From positions 4,515,775-4,579,774 of the forward strand of contig NC_052409.1 in the NCBI RefSeq assembly GCF_009389715.1: a stretch of DNA of 64,000 nt, read 5' to 3'. Position 1 is the stretch's first letter. Each line of letters begins with the position of its first letter. The stretch is from Phoenix dactylifera (lineage: Eukaryota > Streptophyta > Magnoliopsida > Arecales > Arecaceae). The translations under genes and the position numbers were made by a program. This document shows positions 1 to 13,100 of the stretch, one piece after another. Under the pieces are notes generated by a model. That model had not been told where the DNA came from and searched no databases. It was given only the letters and a program-made list of their open reading frames with translations.

Positions 1-514
1 AAAATATTCTGATGAATCGAACAGCAAAATCATTGTAATATATCAGGTAGGTTTGAGACGCACAATCTGAGATTGTAGTGGTAGATTTAGTTGATACGAT
101 CTTCAGTTCCCATATGATATTATCTGCCAAAATATGTAAAAAATCATGTCTAGTCATTTTAATCAGCCACCATCAGAGAGTAATTGATAGAGGTACTCTT
201 GGAGGCCACAGACTATTTTTTGACAAAATTGCTAATGAATCCCATTCCAATTGATGTGTCTACTTCCCTGATCACTATCATGGTATTTTTAGCCATTTTA
301 GATCAATCTAGGTGAAACTTTTTGGGTATGGAAAGTTAATAGATTCCATATTGCAAAGTTAATGGAAGCTCGATATATTTTCTGATGATCAATTCACATA
401 TTACTGAAAGTCATTCATCGTCTTTAACTTGCTTTCAGTCTTTGAGGACAGAACTGTATGCATGCTTAAACCAATTTATTTTATCAAATAAAAGAAAAAT
501 GCACATGGATATAC

Positions 515-2482
515 CTGACAAAATAATGCAATAGGGGGTTGACTTCCCATGGTTGGACAATCAGCCACAACACCGCTTGAATTGCCAAAAACAAAAATTG
601 GACAGGCCATATCCCAGCCACCACAATCACAGCCTCCACCAGATCTCCATCTATCAAGTAATGACGAAGGGCCACCTTTTTCAGTGGCTGCCAACCCATG
701 TGTGCCACTTGGAGTGACCACCTTCACATTTGCAGGATTCCATCTGCTGGATATGGTTCCTCTTATTTGATCAATGGTCGAAACACTTGATAAGTTCAGG
801 TGTTCTCTTGTGATGTTTGCATTCATTTCCACATTCTTGGTGCTTTCCTTTTTATTTGAGGGAATCTGAATTACAATAGCTGCAATTTCAAGGTGTGAAT
901 GCAAGTCTGCAGGTTCCCAGGGGTAAAAAGATGAAGCATCATAGTCACACTCGCTCAAAGCATGTCTAACAGGATACTGGCAATTTGCTGGCTCTGTTGA
1001 ACAATTTGCCTCTAAAGGACCACCTACAACCAAGTCACCAGCACTAATGTCCAAAGGTTGAATGGAAGAACACTGAGATCTTTCTTCAACTGCAAGACTC
1101 CTTCTTGCCTGCGCAATGTCATATAAAATAAACTCTGTCACAGTCGATTGATTGGAAGTGGCATTGCAACTCGTTTCTAAGCACAAATAAGTAGAAACTT
1201 GCATCTGGCCAATCAACGGAAAAGACTCTCCCTTCTTGTCCTTTTTCCCTGACCCAATGTTATTACCTCTCTTTTTACAGCTGTATAAGGTGTAGACCCA
1301 ATTAAATGCATTATCCGTTTTCCATGCCTTTGCAGAAAGAGCATCATCTGGGACTTTTGTTGAGAATTCAAAATATGGAGTACCATGCTTATAATTCAAT
1401 CTAAGAGTACCTTGTACATGAACCGGCGAAGAACTTGGAACTGACCCTTGGTCTCTTTTAATCACTCTCACAATTGGTTCCAACTTCTCTGTTGCCTTCA
1501 GAAAATCATTTGATAAAAACTTGCAGTACATACTATTTCTCCTCATGTTAGCAGAATCAGTTGTTCTGACACCAGTATCTTCTCTTTCCAGAAGTGATGG
1601 ATTTCGCTGAGATTTGGATTTCATGATAGGATTCAACATCTTCTTGAGAGGGTTAAGCCAAGTTTTTGTGCTGACTCTGAACAGATCTCTTTCTAACTGA
1701 CAAGGTGGATAAGATATTCCCACCTTCGCTGAAAATGACTTGGTCAAGGTGTCTACCATGTCTTGCTCATGAAGGGCTTCATTGCCATTCTCAGCACCAA
1801 GCACTTTTTGATTGCCTTTTAAATTTGACTTTTGAACTAATCCTCTTCCAAATAGCTCAAGACCTGCATTTGCAGAAGGGAATGCTGAACTATTTTCTGC
1901 TGAGATAAAACTTGGGTATAAACTTTTGACTTTTGAGTGCTCTTCGGGTAACAAGGGCACATCAGTAGGTTCAATAGACCTTGTTTGAATTGAGAGGCTT
2001 GTGTCAGTAGGTGCTGATTTTACCTTTGCATCTAGAGAAGCACATGGTGATATCTTTTCCTGCCGACAGTGACTAGCTTCATTCTGGAAAATATGAGACA
2101 AGGAATCAATAATCTCAAAGGATATAAAACCTTTACCACTGTGGGTGAGTTTTACATTCCTTCTCCCCTCTCTTGACTTTCTCATTCTTCTTATCTCCCT
2201 AGAGCTTTGATATACAGAACCCCTCTTAAAAACGTCATTGTCTTTCAAACTTCGTCTCACAGGCCTAGCAGGCATGCTTTTGCAATGAGAACTAGGAGAG
2301 TTACTGCAGCTAAATTTGCAGAAGTCACCATTCAAGTTTTTTAAGTAATATTTCTTCCTCAAGGCTTTCCATTCTATACTTTCCTCTTCTTTCGGACTGT
2401 TGTCAGAAGAAGGATGAACAATTTTAAGCCTCGATGCTGCTTGGCAGCAATTTTCACATTCCAAAGCTACATCTAGCCCCAT
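515..2482 (-). CDS. DUF3527-domain protein, large exon (3' end outside window)
   Basis: One open exon of 656 codons. The ATG at 2482-2480 follows a good splice acceptor (AG at 2496-2495), so the longer in-frame start at 2542 is probably intron. The exon ends at 515 before a GTATAT donor, in phase 0. The C-terminal third shows the plant DUF3527 pattern: a conserved block near YKHGTPYFEFSTKVPDD, a FILYDIAQARRSL segment, then GGPSSLLDRWRSGGGCDCGG near the exon end. The N-terminal half is polar and low in recognisable domains, with Arg/Lys-rich stretches (REIRRMRKSREGRR). The family is plant-specific and its biochemical role is unknown to me. The last exon(s) must lie left of base 1; nothing in 1-475 looked like the usual C-terminus. 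Intact as far as seen. Confidence 0.85.
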
Positions 2483-5170
2483 GCTTGTGCTGACCTGCAA
2501 TGACCATAAGTGAACCAGGTCATGTAAGGGGAAAATATCCACCCTGAATATATCATGTCATAAGATTTAAATTTTATTTGTTTGATATTTTTGAAGCAAT
2601 TTTCAAATTTGACCAATAATTACATGCATGACTGCTTTTGCTCAGCTAAGAGAATAGTAACAGTCAATTTCTTCCTTGCTAGACGTTCAAAACATAAGAA
2701 TGGGCACTAAAAGTCAAGCATGGAAGAAATATCCGGCATATGTTCTATTACCAAGCATATAGGAGAAGGAAATATGTAAGTCATCAGAAAAAGAACTGAT
2801 GTTGAAATTATAAATAAGGGTAAATGTGTCCTTGCCAAACTTAAGGACTGTGACCCGATACAACATGGTGATTCAGGAGGATCTTCAGACTCAATGTGAC
2901 CACTTTGACCACTACGAGCAGGGCTGAACAGGGTGCAGAAGCAAGATCCGCCATATCGAAAAGCCGAGTCGCATGCCAAACTTCCGGATGCCATAACTTA
3001 GTCATACAATGCTCGATTGAATGATTTTTTTTTCTAAAATTAGATATCTTTTTGAGATCTACAACTTTGGGCCAACCTCGAGGTTGAATCGAGACAAAAT
3101 TTCATCATTTAGGCCCCGAAACAGGCCAGTTAAACCTTTTTTTTTGGTAAGACTTTAACCGGAGGTAGCTCTCTATTCGATAAGAATAAGATGGAGCGGC
3201 AGAAGGTAGAGTTGATGTAGAAGTTGAAATCTACTTCCTCGAGAGTTTCAGTTTTTTTCTACTAGAAATATCTATTTTAGAAAAAAAAGTCCTATGATTA
3301 AGAAGAGAAATCCGACTCAAATTGTGTTAGGGTAGACCTCACATTATAAATAGAGGCTATGTACCTCTTTTTTTAATGAATCAATTAAAAAAAGGGGGAC
3401 TCAAGCGCTACTTTTGATATTCCTCCATCTTCTTCTAGTTTTCTTTTGAGCGGGTTGAAGAAAATCTTCCTTTCTTCCCGATTGGATCACATGGCTTGAT
3501 CAATAATAATAAACTTAGTAAACAAAACTTGATACCTGCTGTTTGCATCTCAAAAATATAAACATGGCTTGATCAATTGTAACCTGAAGGGAAAAAAGAT
3601 TTCATTTGAGTGGAAGCAAGCAGAATATCTTGCATTTCATTTGTTATTCATGTTATCTTTCAGCAAAAACATCACCTAGTTGTAACAAGATTTGGCAAAC
3701 TTTCAGGGATTTATTAAAAAGCCTACTTATTTGTGTTTTAATCGTACAATACAAGATAGTCACCATCCATTGATAAAAGAGCAAAAATTACATACTGAAG
3801 AAGATGGAAACCAGAGAATAATTATAATAATGGGAAAAACAAAGCAAGCAGTACATATGGATTTTTTTGAATGGCCAGAGATAACATGCGACTACTTGCC
3901 AAGAAAAGATTTATTCAAATTTCAAAGTGTAAATGAGACTTACAGGCAGCAAGCTAAGGAGCATGAAATGAATGGTGCTAAAATGCAAAATCAGAAGAAT
4001 AGACAGTGAAAAATTCATGAAATACACGCAAAGGGATGCGCTGACAGTCTAACACACTACCTAACGGTCAGTTGTCTGCATCGTAGTATAAAATCTACAC
4101 ATTGCCCTTAAGTAATGCAAGTTAATTTTATCGAAGCAAAACGAACTTAATTGAAGACATAATTAGCTAAATCAAACACCAAAGATATAACCTGAACATA
4201 TTCAAAGAGCAACGCTACTTTGAAATATGAACACAAAAACAGTCACTAATATTCGCCAAGGCCATAACTAGAACTTAATGGTGCTCTCTCCTCTGTATTC
4301 TATATCAAGAGCACATCAAAGGTAAAAAAATGAGTTAGAATGAAATGCGAATCAAGTTCCCTACCTACCATTAACAAAAGTTCGATCTTTGCTTCAGTAT
4401 TCACATCCTATTGCATGATATCTAACCCTGATTTATCTACACCTCGAACAAACTAAGCTAACTAAGAAGAAAGAGAAGAAAACTCACTAAACAAATCTAT
4501 AGAACTAAATCCGGATCCAAGCGAACTGATACCCATTTGCTATGATTGAAACGCAGAAGCCAGAGCAGATCTTCTCAAAGATTGCTGGGCAAAAATGGAG
4601 CTAACGGAATGCAGTGCAGGAACGAAACCCAGATGGGAAGCAAACAAGCCAACAAATCTTAAAAAGCGATTATTTTGCAGCATCCCCCTTTTCACTGAGA
4701 AAGTAGTTTAAATGCAAAACTGAAAATGGACATCGGGGCTGAAGCTATCATATAGACTTGCATTCCAGTCTAAGATAGCATTAATACTGATTAAATGGCC
4801 CCAAGTCCCCATTCCCAGCAAACTAAAAGAGACGGGGGGACCATAAAGAGACATAAAAGAGCCACCTTTCGTGATGAAGAAAGCAGTATTGCATCATGGA
4901 AATGGAAGACGACGGCTAACAAAATCCTAACTTTTGTTGTGTGAAATCCACCGAAAACCCAGCGGGAAGCAAGCCAAAGGCAAAGAAGGGTACCTTGCAC
5001 GCGACGAAGAGGGTGAGAAGAGAAGCCCAGGGAGGATTTTTTTTCCTAACGAGCATGATGATGCTGAGCGTCATCGGGATTCGGCAGTCCGTCGTGTTTT
5101 TTTTTTGGGGGGGAAGAATAAATAATAAGCCAACATCAATATCCACAACACTCCTAGAAGTCCGAGATTA
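2483..5170 (-). other. 5' UTR, introns and promoter side of the DUF3527 gene
   Basis: No convincing coding exon. On the minus strand a purine/pyrimidine-biased stretch near 4993-5150 ends in a donor-like CAAG/GTACCC, so a non-coding first exon may lie there and splice to the acceptor at 2495. The small plus-strand open frames at 3692-4009 and 4934-5171 look like chance. An LTR-like sequence occupies about 2849-3491. Confidence 0.35.
2849..3491 (+). mobile_element. LTR-like sequence (possible solo LTR)
   Basis: Begins TGTGA and ends TCACA, a short inverted terminus of LTR type. It contains a TATAAATAG box near 3345 and a downstream A-rich AATGAATCAATT signal region. Its 5' half has the wording typical of plant LTRs (a long T-run, then GAGATCTACAACTTTGGGC). 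Flanking 5-mers (AGGAC and TGGCT) do not match, so the boundaries or the solo-LTR call may be wrong. Confidence 0.35.
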
Positions 5171-7134
5171 GTGCCTGTTTAGGGATGAACGGCCGCTTGC
5201 GGGGGGCGCTAGGGAGGGTTGATGCGAGTTCAGCGTCTGCTAATATTTTGAAATTTTCGAATGAACTGTGGTTCTCTTCTTGCTTGTTTTATAAAACTTA
5301 GAAATCGTTGCTCCCGAGTGCTTGTGTTACCTCGCATTTCCCCCTTAGTTAGAAAAAGATTAAAAAAAAAAGCAATATGAAATCATAAATAACAAGCGGA
5401 GGAAAAAAATATGGCCAATAAAAAAATAAAAAATATTATATTTAGTTAATTTTTTTTAAAAAAATAAAAATAATTTTTAAGGAAATAAAATTTTTATATT
5501 TTATTTAAAAAATTATATGGAATATAGAAAGTCACTTTTTTTTTATTGGGTGGGAATTAGAGTAGTTTTTTTTTCTAAATATAACCTTAGTCTTCATGAT
5601 ATAGTAGGGTACAAATAGGTATCTTGCATAATTTTTTTTTAAGAAAATAGATACTCAACCATATTTTAAAATATATTATTTTATATATCAACTAAATATG
5701 CAAAATTATTTTTTAAGCATTATATAATCAGAAAAAATTATTTAATAAAAAATTTTTTCCATGCAAACCAAACAAGTCAATAAAATATGAAAGTAGGATG
5801 CGGAGATCCTCATAAGCTAAGATGGGATACGAAGAGTTTTGAGGACAGGTTGAGGCAGGCCGGTTAGCCAAGCAACAGAAGTGGGGGCAGCACGTACTCC
5901 TTCCCAATGCAGCGCCACAGCAGAGCGTGAGGAAGAGTCTAGCTGACAAGCACCTTCTGAGGCTGAATCCAGCACCAGAGGAATGCTCCTGGACTCTCGT
6001 CCATCTCTTCGGGCGTGGGGACTGCCCAGAAACCAGGATGGATCGAGTAATAAATAGATAGATGGGCTGGATACAAGGAACGATCCTTTCTGGGAAGGTA
6101 TGTTTTGAGTCAGCAGCAGCTTGATGGAACTCTGTAGCCAGTCTAAAGGCAGTCTCAGCTAGCTTCCTTGCCTCCACGAATTTGTTGCTGAAAACTCTAG
6201 TCATTCCGGGCGGTCCAACCAGCATAGTAAACAGAGCCTCAAATAAAATTAGGAATGTTTGAGCTCGAAGAGTTGTCCAGACCTCTAAAGCCAGGGTACA
6301 GCATACAAATCGAAGACGATGCTTTCAGATCTCCAGAGACCTTGCTAGCGTGAAACAGCTTCAAGTGAAAGACGATTACACCCAAGTTCCAACAGAATAA
6401 AAGTACTCGAGGAACCATCTCAGTTTTAAATGCCCAATTGAAATTTATTAGCTCAGATTCAGAGGCATCCCATGAACATCCTTATATAGCTTGAAGATTG
6501 ATATGCTGCACCGTGACTTCAGTAAACTTTCTGACGCATTCAATCCTCAAGTTCGAACTTGTGTCTTAGAATTTCTCCTCATGCACGTTGGTCTTCTGTG
6601 GCCATAGCCATAGCCATATCCATAAGGGGGAACGGGCATTTATCTTTTATAGTTCGCTCTGTTGTCAGATGCCATCGTCGAAACGTTTTGACGTCTTGTT
6701 CACTCCGGCTGGACTACAAAGATGCAACCCTTCAGGCCTGGATGCGTCCATCCTTCAAAGCCAACATAGCCTGCAGGTTCCCGGAGGGAGATCATGGTGC
6801 CATCACAGAACCACTTTGGAATGTGGAACAAGGAATTACCACCCGCCAGCAGGCTGGGATGCAACCATAAATCGCCTGAAAAACAAGCGCAAGCTACCGT
6901 TCTCCAAAGTACACCAACATGTTTGCATCAACATCTAGAAAAAACTAAGATCATCCTCCTGTGCATTGCATGTGCCAAGCACCGGTTTAAAGTAAAAACA
7001 GAACAAAAAAAGGCTGCACATGAAATCTGGAAGGAACCAATAAAAAACCCTAGAACCATGGAAGACTTTACAGGCAACAACTCTACCAAGCATTCAATAC
7101 AAAGGGGGGAGAAAAGAAAAGGTTACATCGAAAA
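5171..7134. other. Spacer between DUF3527 and BAH genes
   Basis: AT-rich from about 5340 to 5760, then mixed. A minus-strand frame at 5728-6225 (165 codons) begins with a hydrophilic, helix-like stretch (FVEARKLAETAFRLATEF) but decays into low-quality sequence. I do not recognise it. Plus-strand frames at 6559-7180 look like chance. No RNA gene or transposon end was recognised. Confidence 0.3.
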
Positions 7135-10100
7135 TTATATACTAGATTCACGATTTGCTGGCAGGCTCCTCTGTTTTTGATCTGTTGAAAGATTTCTGCG
7201 TTTCGAAGGCAGGTATATATGCTGCCGTGGTCTTCTGAAAAGATCAGGTGCTGGCTTCTCAGATTCTCGAGGACTCACAAGCTGCTTCTCAACAGCTTCG
7301 AACTTGGGCAGTGGCCCAGGGTGCTGTGCCCACATTTCCGACTACACCGGCAGTGTCTATCGTCAATGACGCGATGGGCATCTCTAGTGGCATACCACAT
7401 GTAACCACAAGCAGTGGCACTCCAACTGGATTATTTAAAAATATAACATAAAAGGTCAGTGCTCATCTCCGACAAGAAAAGAGAGAAAAGACGAAAAAAT
7501 GTTAGCAAACTCGTAGTAGGAAAACTTATGATCAGAGATGATGATACTAAAATATCAATGAACAAAAAAAAGGCAGCTAGTGCATGAGACTTATGCTATT
7601 ATGGAGTTCTAAGAAGGATCAGATGTGCACAGCCTTCACTCCACATATCGACAGACTGTTTTTGTGTTTCGAAACTGGTGATCTCTACGTTACAATAGAG
7701 CAACCCTACCATTGCACCAAAGCTCACCCTCAAACTATAAAGGCAATATATTGATAAAATGATCGAACCAGTCCAAGAGAAAAGGGTTTTATGCCTTATT
7801 TTGGAAAAGTATCATAATTTTAAAGCATAATTTTCAGCAAACTTGAGAATAATTTAGCATTTGAACCATAATATATTGGACGCTTATACACACCAGCAGT
7901 GAATCTATCAATTGATGATTATGAATTGACTAGTTTGTATCTCAACTTTATTAATAGATGTTATCCTGGGCAAACAATTCACAACAAGGAGTATTTTTAA
8001 CCTCACCAGCTACAAACCTCCCTAACTATATAGCCCAAGTTTTCTTATTACAACGATTATATTTAAGTTCCAGAGGATGGACTAACCAACAAACACAGCC
8101 TTTACCAAAGCCTAAACTGGAATAATCTTAATAAAACTTGATCTTATGAACTGCACAGTCAAAAGACATTCTGGCCCAACTAATGATATTCCTATAACAA
8201 TCACAAAGTATCTGTGTCTTTCAATCTAAACACACATAACATCATTTTAACAATATCTTGCAATGCAATATCTTATCTCATTTTTGGGTGGCTATCAGGT
8301 CTAAAACCCAGACTATACCGTTTGGGGTTTTAGGTCTAACTTTCATGCATCGTGTCAGGTTCAGGCCCATAAAAATATTAATTGGGATTGGTTCGGGCGG
8401 AGATCAGGTTTGGGTTACCTATCAGGTAGCAAACACTTTTATCTTAAGAATCAATCAAGTTAAAACAATCCATCGGTTTGAGAAGTTTTAAATGAAACAT
8501 CCGGTACCTGTTACATAACAAGCAACTCTTAATGATTAACCATATAAAGATAATTGGCTAAAACTGAAAAGATACACATCGCCCAAAGTCAAGTATAAAC
8601 ATCCAAATATGTTCTAACATGTCATTACTTTTTATTTTTTATGCCCTAGGTTATAGAACAAAGTTTCATATGCTAAGAATTTAGAAATTGAATGATATAT
8701 AAATAAAATTAATAATCATGTACATATGTATGTATGTGCATAATACACCAGGTAATTATGTGAGTTTTGGCTGAGTTAGGTTCGGGTTTGATTTAAACCT
8801 CAAACCAAAACCAACCCCAAAATTTCAATGGGTCCGGCTTTGGGCCCATTCATCATCAGGTTAGCGTCGGGGTTCGGGTTTGCCGGTTGGAGTAACAAGT
8901 TGCATTTCTGCATCTCCGTTTGTCAACCAATTACAGCCTTGACTTGTGAGCAGAACACTTTCAACACAAAAAACCAGAGTCGCCAAAATCTAAAGGAGAA
9001 AAAAATTGTTATTGTACTCTCTTCATCACTCATGTTCATCCACACATATATGAACCAAAAGAGTTTCTCCTGAATAAACTTTTCCGCATTTATATTTCCA
9101 CTACAAACATGGGAATTAATTCAAGATCTAGAGGAATTCAAATTCTCGACCTTGGGCCCAGGATTAACTCTTCTTCAGAATACTATACCAAATTTCTAAC
9201 TCAGTTTTAATTATTGAATCCAGAAACTCAATACATTAATGTCCACATACATTAGAAATTGAAACCAGCGATTACTTGGTAATTTTTAGTATTTATTATT
9301 TTTACAGCATTTATATTTGCTAGTTTGGGAGCAGAAGTTCAATGAGAGACATGCTGCTTATTCATTGCAGAATTCCGTTTCCTGCACATATTCCAACCGT
9401 TTCTCATATACAGATATTGAGGAATTGAACCCAAACCAATGAAGCAACAAGATAACCTCCAAGTTGGAGATTTTTATTCCAAACAGTAGATCTACAAACA
9501 CCCCGTCTCCCCACACAAAAAAAAGTTTCCATCTCCAGGTTGGTTCCAGACATCGGTTTCAGCTATCTATAACATCTTAATAGAGGTTTTGAGGAGAATG
9601 GACTCGGCTTTCCTCCAAAAAAAAGGGTAAAAGACTCTATTAATGCTTATTCTATAATGCTTGCAAAATGATGACCAACATTTTAAATAAGCCAAGAGCA
9701 ACTAAAAATGGAAATCTTTACTTTCTGAAACTAACCATTGGTGCTTGGATTAGGAACACATCTGAAATTGTTTTCCTTTGGACAAAATTGTGGCAGCAAT
9801 AGCAAGTATGTGAGCACTAAAAACTCCAGAAGCAACTAAAAGTGGGGCATCTGCACATGGCAAATGCTGTAAATGTTTCGCCAACACATGATACCTCAAT
9901 ACTTGATCTAGTTCCCCCCTCAGGCTCCAGTAAATGATTTTCAAGATGCACCAAACCATGTTATTAGTGGAAGAATTTTGATTAATTTCTTTTCCAAAAT
10001 GTTCCACCACAAAGGGAGCTACTGCATGTAAATTTGAAATGCCTACTTCTACAACATAATCACAAAGATATAGCTGTATATCTAACCTCTTTTTTTTTAG

Positions 10101-13100
10101 ACTCTGCAATGCATTCTCTATAATTCCAAGAATCAAAATATTTATTGTATAATTTTCAGAACCATCAATGAACAGAATACATTTGGAAAAAAAATAAATT
10201 TATGATATAAATCATAAATGTATTTATTTTCCCAAAGTTTCTTATAGTCTGGATGCAAGACATTTTTTTGGTCAAAAATTAAAATAAAAAGATAACTTAT
10301 GCTCCCAGATAAAGGCACTAGAATAAGGATTCCTAGCTATCAATCAGGTTAAGCAAACCATTATGCAGTAGAAAACTAGAACAACAACAACAACAACAAA
10401 AACAAAAACAGAAACCATAATTATGTGCACACCTGATATCTATCACCTTGACCTCCAGCTTGGATAATGTCAGCAATCCCTACTTTCTTCTCCATGCATC
10501 TTGAGCATCGAGCATCAGTCATCTGGTTGCACAAACCAAATAGAACACTTGAGGATGAGCTGAAAGTATGACTTTTCTTGACATATTAATATCTAAAAAA
10601 TTATCGCTTCCAAAATTAAAACTATCACTTGTCCTTCAGAAGTTGAATTGTACTAGCTTTCTCTTAAGACAAGTGTCACTCTCTCTAGTTCACATTTGAA
10701 CAAATATTCTTCCAATGCAATTTATGGTAATCCAGTTCCCATAAAGAATTTGCAAGATCAGTACATTCATGAAGATCAGCATATTCACCTGCAATTGTTT
10801 GGACTCTTCCGGTTCTGTTGCTGTTTTTTCTTCAGCAAGCAAACCATCCTGAAATAATCAAGGGCACACAGTTAAAAACACCAATATGCATGCACCAGGA
10901 CAAAACAAAATATTGAACCATCTATTCAACCCCAAAACAAAACATAATCAGATACATGCACCAGTAAAAACAAAACCACCGGATATGGACACACAATTTG
11001 AAATATGAAAATTCCTCCCCCCCACCCACAAAAAATATTATTCATATCTAGATTTTATTTAACACATGAATATTATGGATGTTATGAATGATGTTACCTA
11101 TATGAGATGGTAGCTGACGATGCGCACAACCAAAAGCTCTACAACTGTTCTCTACTTGAGTAAATAAACTCAGCTCAATCCTCAAGAACTACATATAGGG
11201 TCCACATCATAGCTTATTGCTCACTTATAAGTGCACCCAGCTTCCATTGATCACTTATAAGTGCACCCAGCTGCTATTTGCTCCCCTGTATAGAACTACC
11301 TAAATAATTTTGCTTCTGCTATTCAAGTAGTGGACCATGCACATATAACTATATAGTGAACCAAGTAAAAAATACCACTCAAGCTAACATGTATTAAAAA
11401 CTCAAAAAGGAATTAATGTTACAGCATTTGAAATACTAGTCCTCTTCTTTCTTATTCCAGTTACCAAAGGCTGGAGCATGTTTCGTTTGGAGGAAGTGCT
11501 AAGATCCCGGCAGAAGTCACCACTTCCACATGTTCGGTATGAAAAAAAGGGGAAACTAAACTGCTGTGCTCAAGCCTTAGCATCTCTAGAAAGTGCTGAC
11601 CTAACTTTGGCGGGTCAGGTTAGTTCAGGGAAGTTGATGCTTGCATTTCTGAGCAGTGACTTCAACCAAATACACCAGTGCCCAATTCTCAGTTTCTATC
11701 ACTCTGAGATATAATAATATCTCGTGATTTATTGCACTCAAGATACATCGTCTCGGTACCGAGCCCTGTACCAGTGCCACCCTGTCGTTGTATCAGTATG
11801 TGTAGTACGCAAGCCGGTTCGGTATACCGAGTGCCGATATACCCTCCGTATTGTGTATCGGTACCGAATTTGTATAATATCATACGTCCCGTACCATCTG
11901 GTTCGGTATGGAATAGCGTACCATGATTGCACCTTTGAATTTACTGTGTAATACAGGCTGGTAATTTTTATTATGATTCTGCTGGACCAAATACACTCAA
12001 TCAAATCAATAATATGTTATCTTTTTTTTCATCTTACCCGTATAAATCTTTAATTCTTTAAATATTTCTAAAATAAACTTTTGACACCATTAGGCTCAAA
12101 CATTCTAGAGATAGTGTCCACTAGACTTTTGTGCTTTGAAAATACTTCTGTAGTATTTTCCATAACCTTCCTCAAACACAAACCTGATCCAAGCACCAGC
12201 TTTAGGCCACAAATTATCACCCTCCTAATTTCAATGGAAGTTTGTCAGTAAGCATCATAAAAAGATCATGTATTTCTTAGTCTTACTACAACTAATGTAC
12301 ACATCCCTGTAAAGTCCCTACTCATTATTGAAAAAAGCAAACAATCAGCTAGTAAATATAAATTCACTGGTTCTAAAATCCAACAGTTAAATGCATATGT
12401 ATTTTATACAAGTGGACTATAGACTAGTCTAACGAAGGGGCGTGCAGAAATAGAAAATACAGAAGAGATAACACAAAGAAATAGTATTAGAAATAATTGT
12501 TTGGAAATGGATGCATACCTTCAGTTCCTTGGGAGACATGTTCAGAATAACTACAGGGTCCAATTCATTATTCAGTAAGCGTCTAGCTAACATCACATTG
12601 TTCTGCATGAATATAGCGAGCAAGTATCAAGACTGCTTAGCACTCCAATATTTTAAGCATTCTAAGAAGTTAATTATTATAGTTCAACATTAAATTATAT
12701 CCAACATCAAAGATGAAATCTAACATTCTGGAAGGAAGAATTATTGATAAATCAGAGAAGAATTGCTGTAGAAATATAAATGATAAAATTACATAACAGA
12801 TCAAAGGAGAACTATTTTTGTGTGCGCGCGCGCGCGCATGGTAAGTCCAATCTCCATCCTATATAGACATGGCAAAGATAAAGGGCAATGCTATCATCAT
12901 GAGGCTCAAATTCATGTTCACATCTTCACTACAATGAAATAAAATAAAAAATATATTACTGAACTTATTAAAAATATTTTTAAAATTAGATATTTAATCA
13001 AACTAGCAATATCTAAATTTTCTTCTCCTCTAACCCTTTTTGTTGACTAAAACCTATCCCAAGATAAGAATTCACCTGTAAAGCACAATTAATCTCCAAT

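Noticed and set aside
3692-4009. 105-codon plus-strand frame
   Set aside because: AT-rich chance composition, no recognisable domain, no promoter or splice context.
5728-6225. 165-codon minus-strand frame as a gene
   Set aside because: Only the first 35 residues look protein-like; the rest is compositionally poor and no family is recognised.
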